Shown one piece after another: positions 8,501-17,184 of a stretch of 64,000 nucleotides of DNA (within the stretch, counting starts at the first letter, position 1; every line of letters starts with the position of its first letter). The stretch is from NCBI RefSeq assembly GCF_048077055.1, contig NZ_CP182236.1:5394001-5458000 (forward strand), in the 5' to 3' direction. The translations under genes were made by a program, and so were the position numbers. The notes below the pieces were generated by a model. It did no database searches. It was given only the letters and a program-made list of their open reading frames with translations, and was not told the origin of the DNA. The DNA comes from Egbenema bharatensis (GTDB taxonomy: Bacteria; Cyanobacteriota; Cyanobacteriia; Elainellales; Elainellaceae).

Positions 8501-9498
8501 ACATCGACGATCGCCTGCTGGGGATTAATTGGGTCATAGAAGTAGGCATCCACAGGCTTGGAAAAGTCCAGTCCACCCGCAAACACCGGGATCACCTTAG
8601 CTCCCATGCACTCCAGTTCCTGCACCATCGCCACATAATGGGCATCATCTCCGGTAACCAGGTGTGTCCGTTGGAGCACCAGACCGACACAGGGAGCCAG
8701 GGGATCTTTCAGGTCGTCCGAAATATCTGAGCGGGAAGAATGCCAGTTCAGGTACTCCTTCAAATCCTCGAACATCTGCGGGGCTAAGGGATGCCAGATG
8801 CCCATATCGGGATAGGTGACTGGCTCCTGATATTGGACTGCCGATCCTTTTTCCGTCGGGTGAATGTACTTGTCGGAGAGCATCAGCAGGAAGTTTTCCA
8901 GGTTTTCTGGGGAACCGCCCAGCCAGTACTGGAAGCTCAACATAAAGTTGCGGGCATCCTGCGCCTTGTCGATCGGCAGATACTTCAGGACTTTGGGCAG
9001 GGTTTGCAGCAGCTTCAGCATCCCATCCTGGAAGGATGAACCAGACTTCTCCTTGCGTTTCCGCATAAACTGAGCGATCGCACTCTTGGACTGGCCCAAT
9101 TGCGCCATCGAGAAGCTGCCCATCTTATTCAGGCGCATCACCTGGGGCATGGAGGGGAAGACCACCGCCACATCCAGACGATCGCGGTGCGGCTCCACAG
9201 CAGCAACCACTTTGTCCGCCAGTTCTTCAATGAAGATGAGAGAACCGATAAAGACATCTGCCTGAGCCACATCCCGCTCAAATGCCTCGTAGTTTTCAGG
9301 GCTACGCAGTTCCTCCAGCAAATAGCCACTGATTTCGATCGCCAGATTCGGGTTTTTCTGATTAATGGAACGAACGGCCGCCGAGAGAGAACTCTGATAC
9401 TGCGGCTCTAACACGACATAGACCACCTTAATCAGCGATCGTCCCTGGAGGTCATTGGGAGCGATATGCCGGACGGCGGGCTTGACGTGAGTGAACAT
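5518..9498 (-). CDS. chlH: magnesium chelatase subunit H
   Basis: At 1326 residues this matches the size of cyanobacterial ChlH (about 1330). ChlH is the porphyrin-binding catalytic subunit that, with ChlI and ChlD, inserts Mg2+ into protoporphyrin IX, the first committed step of chlorophyll synthesis. Landmarks are the N-terminal VKVVYVVLEPQYQSSL region, GCVGL..QRTHLVTGD, and the highly conserved HFGTHGSLEFMPGKQMGMSGECYPD, ANNPSEATIAKRRSYA and VLWGTDNIKTYGESLAQ blocks. The ATG at 9498 is preceded by a good AAGGAGCC site. It is monocistronic, with its own terminator and a long upstream region. chlI and chlD are not in the window. No defect is visible. Confidence 0.97.
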   Translation of the reverse strand: MFTHVKPAVRHIAPNDLQGRSLIKVVYVVLEPQYQSSLSAAVRSINQKNPNLAIEISGYLLEELRSPENYEAFERDVAQADVFIGSLIFIEELADKVVAAVEPHRDRLDVAVVFPSMPQVMRLNKMGSFSMAQLGQSKSAIAQFMRKRKEKSGSSFQDGMLKLLQTLPKVLKYLPIDKAQDARNFMLSFQYWLGGSPENLENFLLMLSDKYIHPTEKGSAVQYQEPVTYPDMGIWHPLAPQMFEDLKEYLNWHSSRSDISDDLKDPLAPCVGLVLQRTHLVTGDDAHYVAMVQELECMGAKVIPVFAGGLDFSKPVDAYFYDPINPQQAIVDVVVSLTGFALVGGPARQDHPKAIDALKRLNRPYMVALPLVFQTTEEWQDSDLGLHPIQVALQIAIPELDGAIEPIIMSGRDGATGKAIALQDRIEAISQRAMKWANLRRKPKVHKKVAITVFSFPPDKGNVGTAAYLDVFGSIFEAVKALKNNGYDVEDLPESAEELMQAVIHDAQAQYSSPELNIAYRMSVPEYEALTPYYKRLEENWGSAPGHLNTDGEKLLVFGKHFGNVFIGVQPTFGYEGDPMRLLFSRSASPHHGFAAYYTYLEHIWQADAVLHFGTHGSLEFMPGKQMGMSGECYPDSLIGTIPNLYYYAANNPSEATIAKRRSYAETISYLTPPAENAGLYKGLKELSELISSYQTLKDSGRSVPIVNAIIDKSRMVNLDKDITLPDTDASELTAEERDSLVGKVYIKLMEIESRLLPCGLHVIGKPPTAEEAIATLVNIAGLDRPEEEIISLQRIIANSLGRDIDQIYKSSDRGHLDDVQLLYEINQAVRAAVAAMVKEQTDADGRVSKVTKLNFFNIGRKEPWIEALHEAGYTKVDPEAIKPLFEYLEFCLKQIIADNELGALLKALEGEYVLPGPGGDPVRNPDVLPTGKNIHALDPQSIPTTAAVKSAQIVVDRLIARQQAENGGNYPETIAFVLWGTDNIKTYGESLAQVMWLVGVRPVPDALGRVNKLELIPLEELGRPRIDVVVNCSGVFRDLFINQMNLLDRAIKMAAEAPEPIEMNFVRKHAIKQAEDMGINLRQAATRVFSNASGSYSSNVNLAVENSTWESESELQDMYLARKSFAFNSDNPGMMEQSREVFESSLKTVDATFQNLDSSEISLTDVSHYFDSDPTKLVANLRGDGKAPAAYIADTTTANAQVRTLSETVRLDARTKLLNPKWYEGMLSHGYEGVRELSKRLVNTMGWSATAGAVDNWIYEDANTTFVKDEEMRKRLMNLNPHSFRKVVGTLLEVNGRGYWETSESNLELLRELYQEVEDRIEGIE

Positions 9499-10108
9499 GC
9501 GGTTAGGCTCCTTTCAAAGGCTGTCAGCAAATCGGCAAAACACTATCGGAGGTAGTCCAGCTAGCAAAATATCAAGATTGCCATGCTAAGGATTACTGCC
9601 AATAGCCATAATCAATCAAAGTGTTACAAGAGTGAAATTTACCAGAAAACCCTTACCACATGGGCGATCGGGCTGACATCTGACACAATTCGCAAAAAAT
9701 AACGAGATGTTTTTTTACAGTTGTTGACGAGAGCAGAAGCATGTGCTCAATTTTTTGTTAAAAATCTTAATGTAAATTATTTGAATTTTTGGTGGTTGAC
9801 GTAAAGCAGGACACTGAAATCGAAGATAGGAAGAGAAGGAAAACAATAGAGCGTCAGGGGAATGCTCAGAACTGGTACTGCCCACCGCAAGCTAAAAACC
9901 TGCACAATGAATTACCTGATCCATTTTGCTGATCCAGGTTTTACTGCTGCAGGTGACTGTTCAACCTAACGCGGCCCGATTCAATTGGTTCAATTGGTTC
10001 AAAAAAGCCAGAGATCCCCAAATTAAGGTTCACCCTGGCTTCCTCTTCACTTTTGGTTTTAAATCCTACTGAAAAGATGGGATTTTGGATTCAGTTGCGA
10101 TCGAGGCT
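9499..10108. other. intergenic region upstream of chlH
   Basis: No credible gene. The first ~350 bp upstream of chlH are AT-rich and probably contain its promoter and leader; I cannot place the promoter with confidence. The distal end holds the terminator of the PEP-CTERM gene. Confidence 0.6.
10001..10041 (-). terminator. terminator of the PEP-CTERM gene
   Basis: On the minus strand AAGCCAG and CTGGCTT form a 7-bp stem around a ~23-nt loop, followed by TTTT. It lies about 70 bp past the stop of the gene ending at 10109. The long loop lowers confidence. Confidence 0.6.
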
Positions 10109-10903
10109 CTAGGCAATCTGATTAGACTTGCGCCGACGAGACAGGATCAGTCCGCCGCCGATGATGCCTAATCCCACCAATGTTGCGGGTTCGGGCACCG
10201 CTTCCGCTTTCACGACCCAGTCCTGATAGTCGTAGTAGTAAGTAGCGGGGTTCGTGCGGGAGGCTTGGGTTTGAATGAACTCACCATCCTCTAAGCCGAT
10301 AAACAGGGCACCAGACTGATTAACGGTAACGAACCGACTGCTGTGAGCTGCGTTGTACTGCCTGGAAGTCAAGTCATAGAACTGATCAGATACCGCATTG
10401 AAGGTATACGAATCGAGTGCTCCAACACCAAAGGTGCTGAGACCCTGGCTCAGGAGAGCGAGCTGATAGGTGATGCCCGCCCTAAAAGTAACGAAAACCT
10501 CACACAACCCAGTGATAGCCACACCACAGGTTCCTAACCAGTCATTGGTATGCGCTCTGGCTCCTGGGTTGTAGGGCAGCGTCTCGCTAAAAATCGAAAC
10601 GAAACTATCAGCCCCCTGCCCTGGCAGAAAATAACCAAAGCTGGAAAGCCCCATGCCCCGACTCCCTAAGCCATCCATTTGAATACTGAATTTTACTTTC
10701 AGATCCTGGGAGGGGGTAAAAGCACTGGTTTGATAAGGCAGACTTGAAATTGGTGCAGCAAGTCCGTTGCCAACTGGCACATTTTCCGACAGGGTCGGTA
10801 GTCCGAGATCCGCAGGCATAAGGCTGGCAGCTTGAACGGGTGCTGCGGCTGTAATTGCAGTTCCAACGATACCGAGAAGTGCAAGTGTAGGTTTGAAGTT
10901 CAT
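10109..10903 (-). CDS. exported PEP-CTERM anchored protein
   Basis: A 264-residue protein with an N-terminal signal peptide (MNFKPTLALLGIVGTAITAAAPVQAA) and a C-terminal sorting signal: VPEPATLVGLGIIGGGLILSRRRK, which is a VPEP motif, a transmembrane stretch and a basic cluster. This tripartite tail is processed by exosortase in bacteria that make exopolysaccharide. The middle is beta-rich with Gly, Ser and Asn, including GTCGVAITGLCEVFV with two cysteines that could form a disulfide. I recognise no catalytic domain. It probably resides at the cell surface or in the matrix. Confidence 0.85.
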   Translation of the reverse strand: MNFKPTLALLGIVGTAITAAAPVQAASLMPADLGLPTLSENVPVGNGLAAPISSLPYQTSAFTPSQDLKVKFSIQMDGLGSRGMGLSSFGYFLPGQGADSFVSIFSETLPYNPGARAHTNDWLGTCGVAITGLCEVFVTFRAGITYQLALLSQGLSTFGVGALDSYTFNAVSDQFYDLTSRQYNAAHSSRFVTVNQSGALFIGLEDGEFIQTQASRTNPATYYYDYQDWVVKAEAVPEPATLVGLGIIGGGLILSRRRKSNQIA

Positions 10904-11587
10904 AGATGCTCTGTCAACTTATAGAGAAGTTAAATGTTTAGGTGTTTACCCATGCTGAAGCAGGGCGGATTGAATGACTCGCACAGGGATTGCTACACAG
11001 ACTTAAAGCCAGGGAACTGGAAACACAGTACTTACAGGTAAGGCAGCCAGCATAATCGAGCGTCATGGGGTGTTGACTGATGCCACTCTATCACAGAGTA
11101 AGAATAGATACAGATGGGGGTTTGCCGGGCATCGAAGAGCATTGGCTGATTTAATTCAGGAATTTCACTCAGGACAGGGGAAGAGAACAGAGGAATCGAT
11201 CAATTCCACCATTAAATCTTACTCATCTATACTGATATTTTGCTTTGATGAGTATCGTTTTTTACCTAATTTTTAAGAGAAAACACAGAAAGGCAAATAT
11301 CTGATGAATTTTCAGTCTGGGACTGTATCGTTCAGGTTGTTTCCCTAAACTGCAATTTGTGATACCCTTAGCCATCTGGGTTGATCGGCTGAAATTAGGT
11401 TGATCGGCTGAAGCAAGCTGAAATCAGTTTTTCATTGCGTGAAGATCAGCACGAACAGGGGGTACAGCACATTTTTAGCCTGGGGATCTTGCCCCAAGCC
11501 TCTACAACGCAAATTTCATGCCTACAATAAACAGTGACTTCATCTTGAAGTGGTTGCCAATTGAAGTAAACGTGAAGGGGCTGAGGA
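10904..11587. other. intergenic region, no gene seen
   Basis: No ORF with protein-like composition. A 15-bp direct repeat GGTTGATCGGCTGAA occurs at 11379-11393 and 11398-11412. The rest is AT-rich and probably holds the divergent promoters of the two flanking genes. Confidence 0.5.
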
Positions 11588-11854
11588 GTGGAAGCTCAAT
11601 CCAGTAAGCTAGAGTCTATTATGTTGCAGATTGGGGAAGCGGTTCTCACAACCACTGAAACGGTAGAACGCCTTGCCTCTCAGGTGGATGCCCTGTCCTC
11701 TCAAGTGCAACAGCAGGGGTATCAGATCTTTGCTCTGAGTGATGCAGTGCAAACCTTAGCTGAAAATCATGACAGTGCCCTGACGGAATTGCGGCAGGTT
11801 TCCAGCTCATTACAGCAGTTAGTGGAGGTGATTGGGCAAGAGCCAGAACCATAA
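11588..11854 (+). CDS. small coiled-coil protein
   Basis: An 88-residue, mostly helical protein without cysteine or aromatic clusters. Heptad-like hydrophobic spacing (VERLASQVDALSSQVQQQGYQIFALSDAVQTLAENHDSALTELRQVSSSLQQLVEVI) predicts one long coiled coil. It starts with GTG; GGGGCTGAGGAG just upstream provides a purine-rich ribosome binding site. It precedes the HetZ-like gene by 122 bp on the same strand. No function can be assigned. Confidence 0.6.
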   Translation: MEAQSSKLESIMLQIGEAVLTTTETVERLASQVDALSSQVQQQGYQIFALSDAVQTLAENHDSALTELRQVSSSLQQLVEVIGQEPEP

Positions 11855-11976
11855 GTCAATGTCAGCATTCCTTGCAGCTTTGGTCAATTCCCCATGCGGG
11901 TGACTTCGTAACACCGGATTTGAGACAAACTTTGTACAGGAGTATTGAGAAATCGTAAAGAAGGTTGACACTATCG

Positions 11977-13107
11977 ATGGCAATAGCTGAGGAGCTTCGG
12001 CAAACCTGGAGATTGCGTCTCCAGGAAGGAAATCCAAACCTTTCACCTACCGATCAGGAAAGCATTATTAACTGGTTGTTGGGCGAAGATACGCAACGGT
12101 TTGACGATTTGGAACCGTCTCAGCTTGCTATTGCTAAACAGGCGATGGACTATCGCTACCGCATTCTGCAGCAACGGTATTTGGGGATTCCCCAGGAGCG
12201 CGCCTATCGTCAGTTGATCCAACGGTTAAGTAGTCTATTCTTGATTCGCAACAAGATTAAGGCATGGGTCGCTCTATCCCGCGATCGCCAGCGCACCGTC
12301 ATGGATGTGCTGCAAGAGGTGATTCAGGAATTGATGCAAAGCGACAAGTATATGCGTCAGCAGATGGCCTGGATTGCGCAGTGTGTGCCCAGTCAGCGGC
12401 TCCGCAACTCGATCCTGCTGACCAGCATTGAGGAATACTGTCTGCGCCCAATTCGCAATCAGCCTCTACTGGTCTATCGCTTTGTTAACTACCTGCGACG
12501 ATCGCAGCGCGGTGGGATGACCCAGGTGCCAACAGGGGATTTGATTCGGCTTGTGTCCGACGAAATCTCCTCTGATGATGCCGATAATCCAGTTAGCTTG
12601 CTGGATGCCCAGGCGAAAGCAGTCTATGAAGATAGTCAAGCCTGGGAGGAGCAGCAGTCTCTACGGGAAAAGGTGGTGCAGGAATTTATCGCCTACCTTG
12701 CCGATCAGGTTGAACCCGTAGCGGCGGAATGGCTACGCTTGCATCTTCAAGGGCATTCCCAGGAGACGATCGCCCAAACCCTGGATCTGCCCATTAAGAC
12801 GGTGTACCGCCTGCGAGAGAAAATTAGTTATCATGCTATCCGTGTATTTGCCTTCAAGCATCAGCCAGAATTGGTGGGGAGTTGGTTAGGAACTACCCTG
12901 GCCGAGCACAGCTTAGGACTCACGCCTGAACAGTGGAAAATTCTTAATGAGAGAATTACGCCGGTTCAACGACAGATTTTGGCCGCAATGAAGGAAGGGC
13001 AGAGCGTTGAAGCGATCGCTACCCTGCTTAACCTGAAGACCAGCCAGGTTCTATCAGAATGGAGCAAGATTTATTTAGTGGCTCAGTCTATCCGGGGAGA
13101 TGGGTAG
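11977..13107 (+). CDS. HetZ-like helix-turn-helix regulator
   Basis: A 376-residue protein starting at the ATG 11977, 12 bp after an AAAGAAGG site (a TTG at 11965 is the alternative). The helical N-terminal two thirds (AIAEELRQTWRLRLQEGNPNLSP, YRFVNYLRRSQRGGMTQVP) resemble cyanobacterial HetZ or HetZ-related proteins as I remember them. The C-terminal part contains two sigma-region-4-like helix-turn-helix segments: EWLRLHLQGHSQETIAQTLDLPIKTVYRLREKI and RQILAAMKEGQSVEAIATLLNLKTSQVLSEW. HetZ controls early heterocyst differentiation in Anabaena, but relatives occur in filamentous cyanobacteria without heterocysts. I am fairly sure it is a DNA-binding protein of this group, less sure of the exact ortholog. 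Confidence 0.55.
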   Translation: MAIAEELRQTWRLRLQEGNPNLSPTDQESIINWLLGEDTQRFDDLEPSQLAIAKQAMDYRYRILQQRYLGIPQERAYRQLIQRLSSLFLIRNKIKAWVALSRDRQRTVMDVLQEVIQELMQSDKYMRQQMAWIAQCVPSQRLRNSILLTSIEEYCLRPIRNQPLLVYRFVNYLRRSQRGGMTQVPTGDLIRLVSDEISSDDADNPVSLLDAQAKAVYEDSQAWEEQQSLREKVVQEFIAYLADQVEPVAAEWLRLHLQGHSQETIAQTLDLPIKTVYRLREKISYHAIRVFAFKHQPELVGSWLGTTLAEHSLGLTPEQWKILNERITPVQRQILAAMKEGQSVEAIATLLNLKTSQVLSEWSKIYLVAQSIRGDG

Positions 13108-13197
13108 ACTGAGGATTGAGTCAGCAGGGAATCTCCAGGGAATCTCCAGGGTTAATCGCTGCTTGACTGACAAAACTCCTGAAACCATGATTCTCTC

Positions 13198-13297
13198 GTA
13201 GGTTGGGTAAAGCCGTTCCGGCATGCCAGAAAAGCAATAGCGTAACTTAACGAAATGCAGACGGGTATTGGGTTTCGCGCTGTTCAACCCAACCTAC
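13198..13297. repeat. MITE-like palindromic element with GTAGGTTGGGT ends
   Basis: A 100-bp element bounded by perfect 11-bp inverted ends, GTAGGTTGGGT and ACCCAACCTAC, with internal GGGTATTGGGTTTCG. This is the pattern of a short non-autonomous repeat common in cyanobacterial intergenic DNA. It lies between the convergent HetZ-like and sigma factor genes. A related partial copy (GTAGGTTGG..) starts near 34061. Confidence 0.7.
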
Positions 13298-13390
13298 TAA
13301 AAAGATTGGTTCGTCAACCAGGGTTAATAGTCCGTTGAACCCGATCGGGCGTTAAAAGCTTGAAGAAGAAAGGCTTGCTTAAAAAAAGCC

Positions 13391-13424
13391 AAAAAGAATG
13401 AGGGCAGTGATTCACCGCCCTCAT
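13391..13424 (-). terminator. terminator of the sigma factor gene
   Basis: An 8-bp stem ATGAGGGC / GCCCTCAT, extended by GTGA/TCAC around one mismatch, followed on the minus strand by ATTCTTTTT. It lies 100 bp past the sigma factor stop. Confidence 0.75.
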
Positions 13425-13523
13425 CGTCTGTCTTCATAGAATGAATCGGTTCATTTCCCTCCGATTCATGACAACTGCCTCTGCACTCGAAGAAAATTTG
13501 CCTGGAATCCAGTGCTTGAAAAA

Positions 13524-14522
13524 CTAGCTCGCCAGATATCCCCGAATGTTAGCTTTGCGGCGACGCAGATGATCCAGAGCTTGACGCTCCAACTGACGTA
13601 CTCGCTCGCGGCTGATGTTCATCCGTTGCCCCACCTTGGCCAGCGACAGCTCATTGCCATCATTTAAGCCAAACCGCAGAACCAGCACTTCACGCTGTTG
13701 AGGAGTCAGTTCAGATAACATTCCCTCCAAATCACGGCGGAGCGATTCCTGAGTGGCGTAGGTTTCTGGAGATGCGTTCTCATCTTCCAGCAGATCTTGC
13801 AGTTCCGTATCCTGATTGTCACCCACCCGTAGATCCAGCGAAACTGGCTGACGCGCCATCAGCAAGAATTCTCGAATTTGAGATGGTTCTAGCTCCAGTG
13901 CCTCGGCAATTTCTACTGGATTCGGACTGCGCCCCAGCTTTTGAGTCAGTTCACGCTGGACTTTCTTGATTTTGTTCAGCTTTTCAGTAATGTGGATGGG
14001 CAGGCGGATAGTGCGAGCCTGTTGGGCGATCGCCCGGGTAATGGCCTGACGGATCCACCAGTAGGCATAGGTTGAGAACTTGTAGCCCCGTGTCGGGTCA
14101 AACTTTTCAACCCCGCGCTCCAGTCCTAGCGTCCCTTCCTGAATCAGGTCGAGAAACTCCAGATTCCGCTTCTGGTACTTCTTGGCAATGGCAACCACCA
14201 GGCGCAGGTTGGCTTCCACCATTTTCTGCTTGGCGCGTTGACCGACTCGAACGACTTGCTCCAGCTCGGGTTCAGCCACCTTGGCAGCCGCAGCCCACTC
14301 AGCTTGGGTCGGTTCTCGATCGAGTTTTTCCGTTAATTCTTCCTTGACCTCCAGGAGTGCCATCATTTGCTGCACTTGCTTACCGTAAACAATTTCTTGC
14401 TCGTGCGTCAAAAGCGGCACTCGCCCGATTTCATGCAGATAGGTTCGCACCATATCAGCCGTGAATACCGGATTGGTCGCTTTGCTTTTTTGAACTTTAA
14501 CTTCAGTATTTGCGGTTGGCAT
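13524..14522 (-). CDS. group 2 RNA polymerase sigma factor (SigB/SigD-like, RpoD family)
   Basis: A 332-residue sigma-70 family protein, the usual size of cyanobacterial non-essential group 2 factors. It lacks the long N-terminal extension of the primary SigA. Region 1.2 (FTADMVRTYLHEIGRVPLLTHEQEI), region 2 (NLRLVVAIAKKYQKRNLEFLDLIQEG, KFSTYAYWWIRQAITRAI), region 3 (IRLPIHITEKLNKIKKVQREL) and region 4 (LTPQQREVLVLRFGL, ISRERVRQLERQALDHLRR) are all complete. It resembles Anabaena SigB as I recall it, but SigB and SigD are hard to separate by eye. Such factors respond to stress and nutrient shifts. It has its own terminator and a 780-bp upstream region. Confidence 0.92.
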   Translation of the reverse strand: MPTANTEVKVQKSKATNPVFTADMVRTYLHEIGRVPLLTHEQEIVYGKQVQQMMALLEVKEELTEKLDREPTQAEWAAAAKVAEPELEQVVRVGQRAKQKMVEANLRLVVAIAKKYQKRNLEFLDLIQEGTLGLERGVEKFDPTRGYKFSTYAYWWIRQAITRAIAQQARTIRLPIHITEKLNKIKKVQRELTQKLGRSPNPVEIAEALELEPSQIREFLLMARQPVSLDLRVGDNQDTELQDLLEDENASPETYATQESLRRDLEGMLSELTPQQREVLVLRFGLNDGNELSLAKVGQRMNISRERVRQLERQALDHLRRRKANIRGYLAS

Positions 14523-15302
14523 GAGGCAGTGAACTCCTTTGGACAGCGTTACGAAGAAGACTTAAGTGAGGGAAAATCAATTTCCCTGATCATCGGCGAG
14601 GTAGACGGGTGAGCTTAACCATCGAAGGAGGGATATCATTCCTCCCCTGGTCATCTAGATCGAGGTGATTTACAAGTAGCAACCATCTACCGATATAGCA
14701 AACAGGCGAATGGCAACCTGTTTTGGTTCCCCAAAACTTCCTAATGGCTCGGATTCAGACTAACGAACTCCCTGAATCTTACGAGGCTCCAAGCAGTGCA
14801 AACTCCCAATTAAAACGTCTGTTTCACTTCAACAAACCTTTCACCTTTAACAGACCTTCGAGATAGCTGGTGGTTCAAAGAACCCTGGCAACTATTCTTT
14901 ACTTTTGTAATTAGACACTCTTGTAACTGGACGCTTTTGTGATTGGACGCGAATCCATCAAACTGCGAATAAACAACCTTGACTAGCTCCGATCGCAGAC
15001 CCATGTAAGCGATTAGTAAATCGAAATCGTTATGAGTTTGCTATATCATTTATGGTAATACAAGTTTAGATTCCAGTAAAGAGCCAGGAATCATCCAATC
15101 GGATGATCTATGATAGCGATTTTTTGAGAAACGTCAACTTGCATCCCATACTTGTATCTAAGCTAACCTCGGATTTATCGAGCTTCCCAGTCGGAAAATA
15201 CAGATCTTTTGCTGCTCTTTATATCATCCGTGGTTTCAAAAAAGATGGGGTACGGAAAGTACGGAGGGATAACCGAACCCAGCAATTCGGCGAGAAAACC
15301 GC
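14523..15302. other. intergenic region upstream of the sigma factor, no gene seen
   Basis: Nothing reads as a protein. A short repeat in 14915-14950 (TTGTAACTGGACGC / TTGTGATTGGACGC) and a perfect 7-bp inverted repeat ATCATCC-AATC-GGATGAT at 15090-15107 are visible. The length suggests complex regulation of the sigma factor gene. Confidence 0.5.
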
Positions 15303-17018
15303 TCAGAATCCCAAATCTGCCCTGGCCGCCTCAGCAGCCTTAAAGATCGCTTCGGTTGGCAGTTCCTCCCACGCCGTTTCGCCAATTTCCGCATAAAAGG
15401 TTTCATCGTAGGGACGGGTGCGTACCACGACGGGCATGGGCACCGCATGACCCAGCAGTAGGGCTTGCTGCTTGGAGTCTAGCTTGGCTAATACCGATCG
15501 CAGTGCCTGCCCCCCCGATACCCCCGTAAAAATTGCCTCAATATCTTTTTCATCGTTCAGCAACGCCGTAATCCGTGTCCCAACCTGAGACATGACTTCG
15601 TTATCGATCCCCGACGGCCGTTGATCCACCACTAGCAGGGTGACAAAGTACTTGCGCATCTCACGGGCGATCGTGCCAAAAATGGTCTGGCGGACGGTGG
15701 CAGAGTCTAGAAACCGATGGGCTTCTTCAATGGTGATGACAAGCTGGTGGGGGCGATCGCTGGGGTTCTTGGTTTGGAGAAACTTTTCGGCCTTATGGAC
15801 ATAACTGGCATGGATGCGGCGGGCGATCACGTTCGTGGCCAGCATATAGGACAACATATTGGACTGAGAACCAAACTCAATCACCACATGCTTTCCCGCT
15901 TCCAGGGATTCTAAAATCTGGCCGACATAATTTTTAGGACAAGTATTTCGCAGGTATTTCAAATCATCCAGCCGAGTCAGTTTCCGCTGCAACGCCATAA
16001 TGGACGACTTACTGCCCATCTTCATTTCGCAAAATTCCTGGATCTCTTCATTACTCATCGTTAGTAGACGACTAATCCAGGCTTTGCCGAATTCATTGCG
16101 GAGAATAATCGCATTCTCCAGACTGGCTTCCGACAGGTTCAGCTCTCCCCGCACCAGAGCCAGATCTTCTACATCAATCTGGTCGTAGCTAATGTAAAGC
16201 TCCTGGGCATCTCGAACCCCGCGTCGTTGCGTAGAAGCTGGATCAAGGGTGTAGATCTGCACCTGGCTGGGAAACAGTTGCCGCAATCCCTTCACTGTAC
16301 TGAACTGCTTGCCTTCCTTGGCCGCCTCCCAGCCATACTCGGAGTGCATATCAAAAATTAAATTCACCGCAGCCCGTTTACGGATGATCCCGGATAGCAG
16401 CAGGCGAGTCAGGAATGATTTTCCCGTTCCCGATTTACCAAATACGCCATTACTCCGCTCCACAAATCGATCGAGATCTAGACAGACAGGCACATCCATA
16501 TCAATCGGTTGACCAATCGCAAAGTTGCGGCGATGGGGATCATCTTCCCAACCGAAAACAGCCCGAAAGTCTCGTTCGGCTGCATCATAGACCTGGCTGA
16601 AGTGACTGGGAATCGTTTTGACGGGCAGCAGATCTACTGCACTGGAGTTGGCTTCATAGGAAGCGAGATTTGACTTTTCGCTTTTGGTTCGCTTCGGCTT
16701 GTCGGCGGAGTCTGTTTTGTCCCTGGGGGTGAACATCAGCATCGGCGTGAGATTAATGGTGCCGTAGGTGCCGCTGCCCGCCAGGACATCTTGCAGAAAA
16801 GCATTGCTGGGATCGGGGGGGTTAGCCAGAATCCGCGAACTGGAGGTGCCCAGAGTGACATCCGTTAGCATACAGAAGAAGCGCGATCGCCTTCCCTGCA
16901 CCACCAGGAACTTGCCAACCCGCATATCTTCCACCAGCACATCGGGATGCAGCCGTACTTCTAATCCCTGGCTGAGGGATCCTTGAATCACTGAACCAAG
17001 CGGTTTTTCTAAATCCAT
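15303..17018 (-). CDS. HerA/FtsK-type ATPase (DUF87)
   Basis: A 571-residue protein. Residues ~1-60 form an N-terminal HAS-barrel-like domain (LGSVIQGSLSQGLEVRLHPD, VGKFLVVQGRRSRFF). A RecA-like HerA ATPase follows: Walker A GKSGTGKS at 194-201, then LIFDMHSEYGW, Walker B region LVITIEEAHRFLDSATV, and VVDQRPSGIDNEVMSQVGTRI. HerA hexamers usually work with NurA in DNA end processing; here no nurA is adjacent, and cyanobacterial members of this type are often solitary. The DHSEYGW-type motif and C-terminal arginine-containing strand support a translocase fold. Confidence 0.85.
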   Translation of the reverse strand: MDLEKPLGSVIQGSLSQGLEVRLHPDVLVEDMRVGKFLVVQGRRSRFFCMLTDVTLGTSSSRILANPPDPSNAFLQDVLAGSGTYGTINLTPMLMFTPRDKTDSADKPKRTKSEKSNLASYEANSSAVDLLPVKTIPSHFSQVYDAAERDFRAVFGWEDDPHRRNFAIGQPIDMDVPVCLDLDRFVERSNGVFGKSGTGKSFLTRLLLSGIIRKRAAVNLIFDMHSEYGWEAAKEGKQFSTVKGLRQLFPSQVQIYTLDPASTQRRGVRDAQELYISYDQIDVEDLALVRGELNLSEASLENAIILRNEFGKAWISRLLTMSNEEIQEFCEMKMGSKSSIMALQRKLTRLDDLKYLRNTCPKNYVGQILESLEAGKHVVIEFGSQSNMLSYMLATNVIARRIHASYVHKAEKFLQTKNPSDRPHQLVITIEEAHRFLDSATVRQTIFGTIAREMRKYFVTLLVVDQRPSGIDNEVMSQVGTRITALLNDEKDIEAIFTGVSGGQALRSVLAKLDSKQQALLLGHAVPMPVVVRTRPYDETFYAEIGETAWEELPTEAIFKAAEAARADLGF

Positions 17019-17184
17019 ACCCGCCTACAGAAGCTTTCCAATCGACCACACTGGGTTGAGCCTCGGCAATGGAGAAATCCACCCCGCCCCGCCCAATACG
17101 TGCGTTCTAATTATCAACTAATACTTCTGTTCTAACAATAATACAATTGTCCTACCACTTCGTCCCGTATCGGAGGTGAACATC

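Noticed and set aside
5809..9411. Long plus-strand ORFs antisense to chlH (for example 211 and 251 codons at 5809 and 6676)
   Set aside because: They are mirror frames of a highly conserved gene, Arg/His/Leu-rich without domain features, so they are composition shadows.
14810..15004. 64-codon minus-strand ORF upstream of the sigma factor
   Set aside because: No recognisable motif, and it overlaps short direct repeats; more likely leader or spacer DNA.
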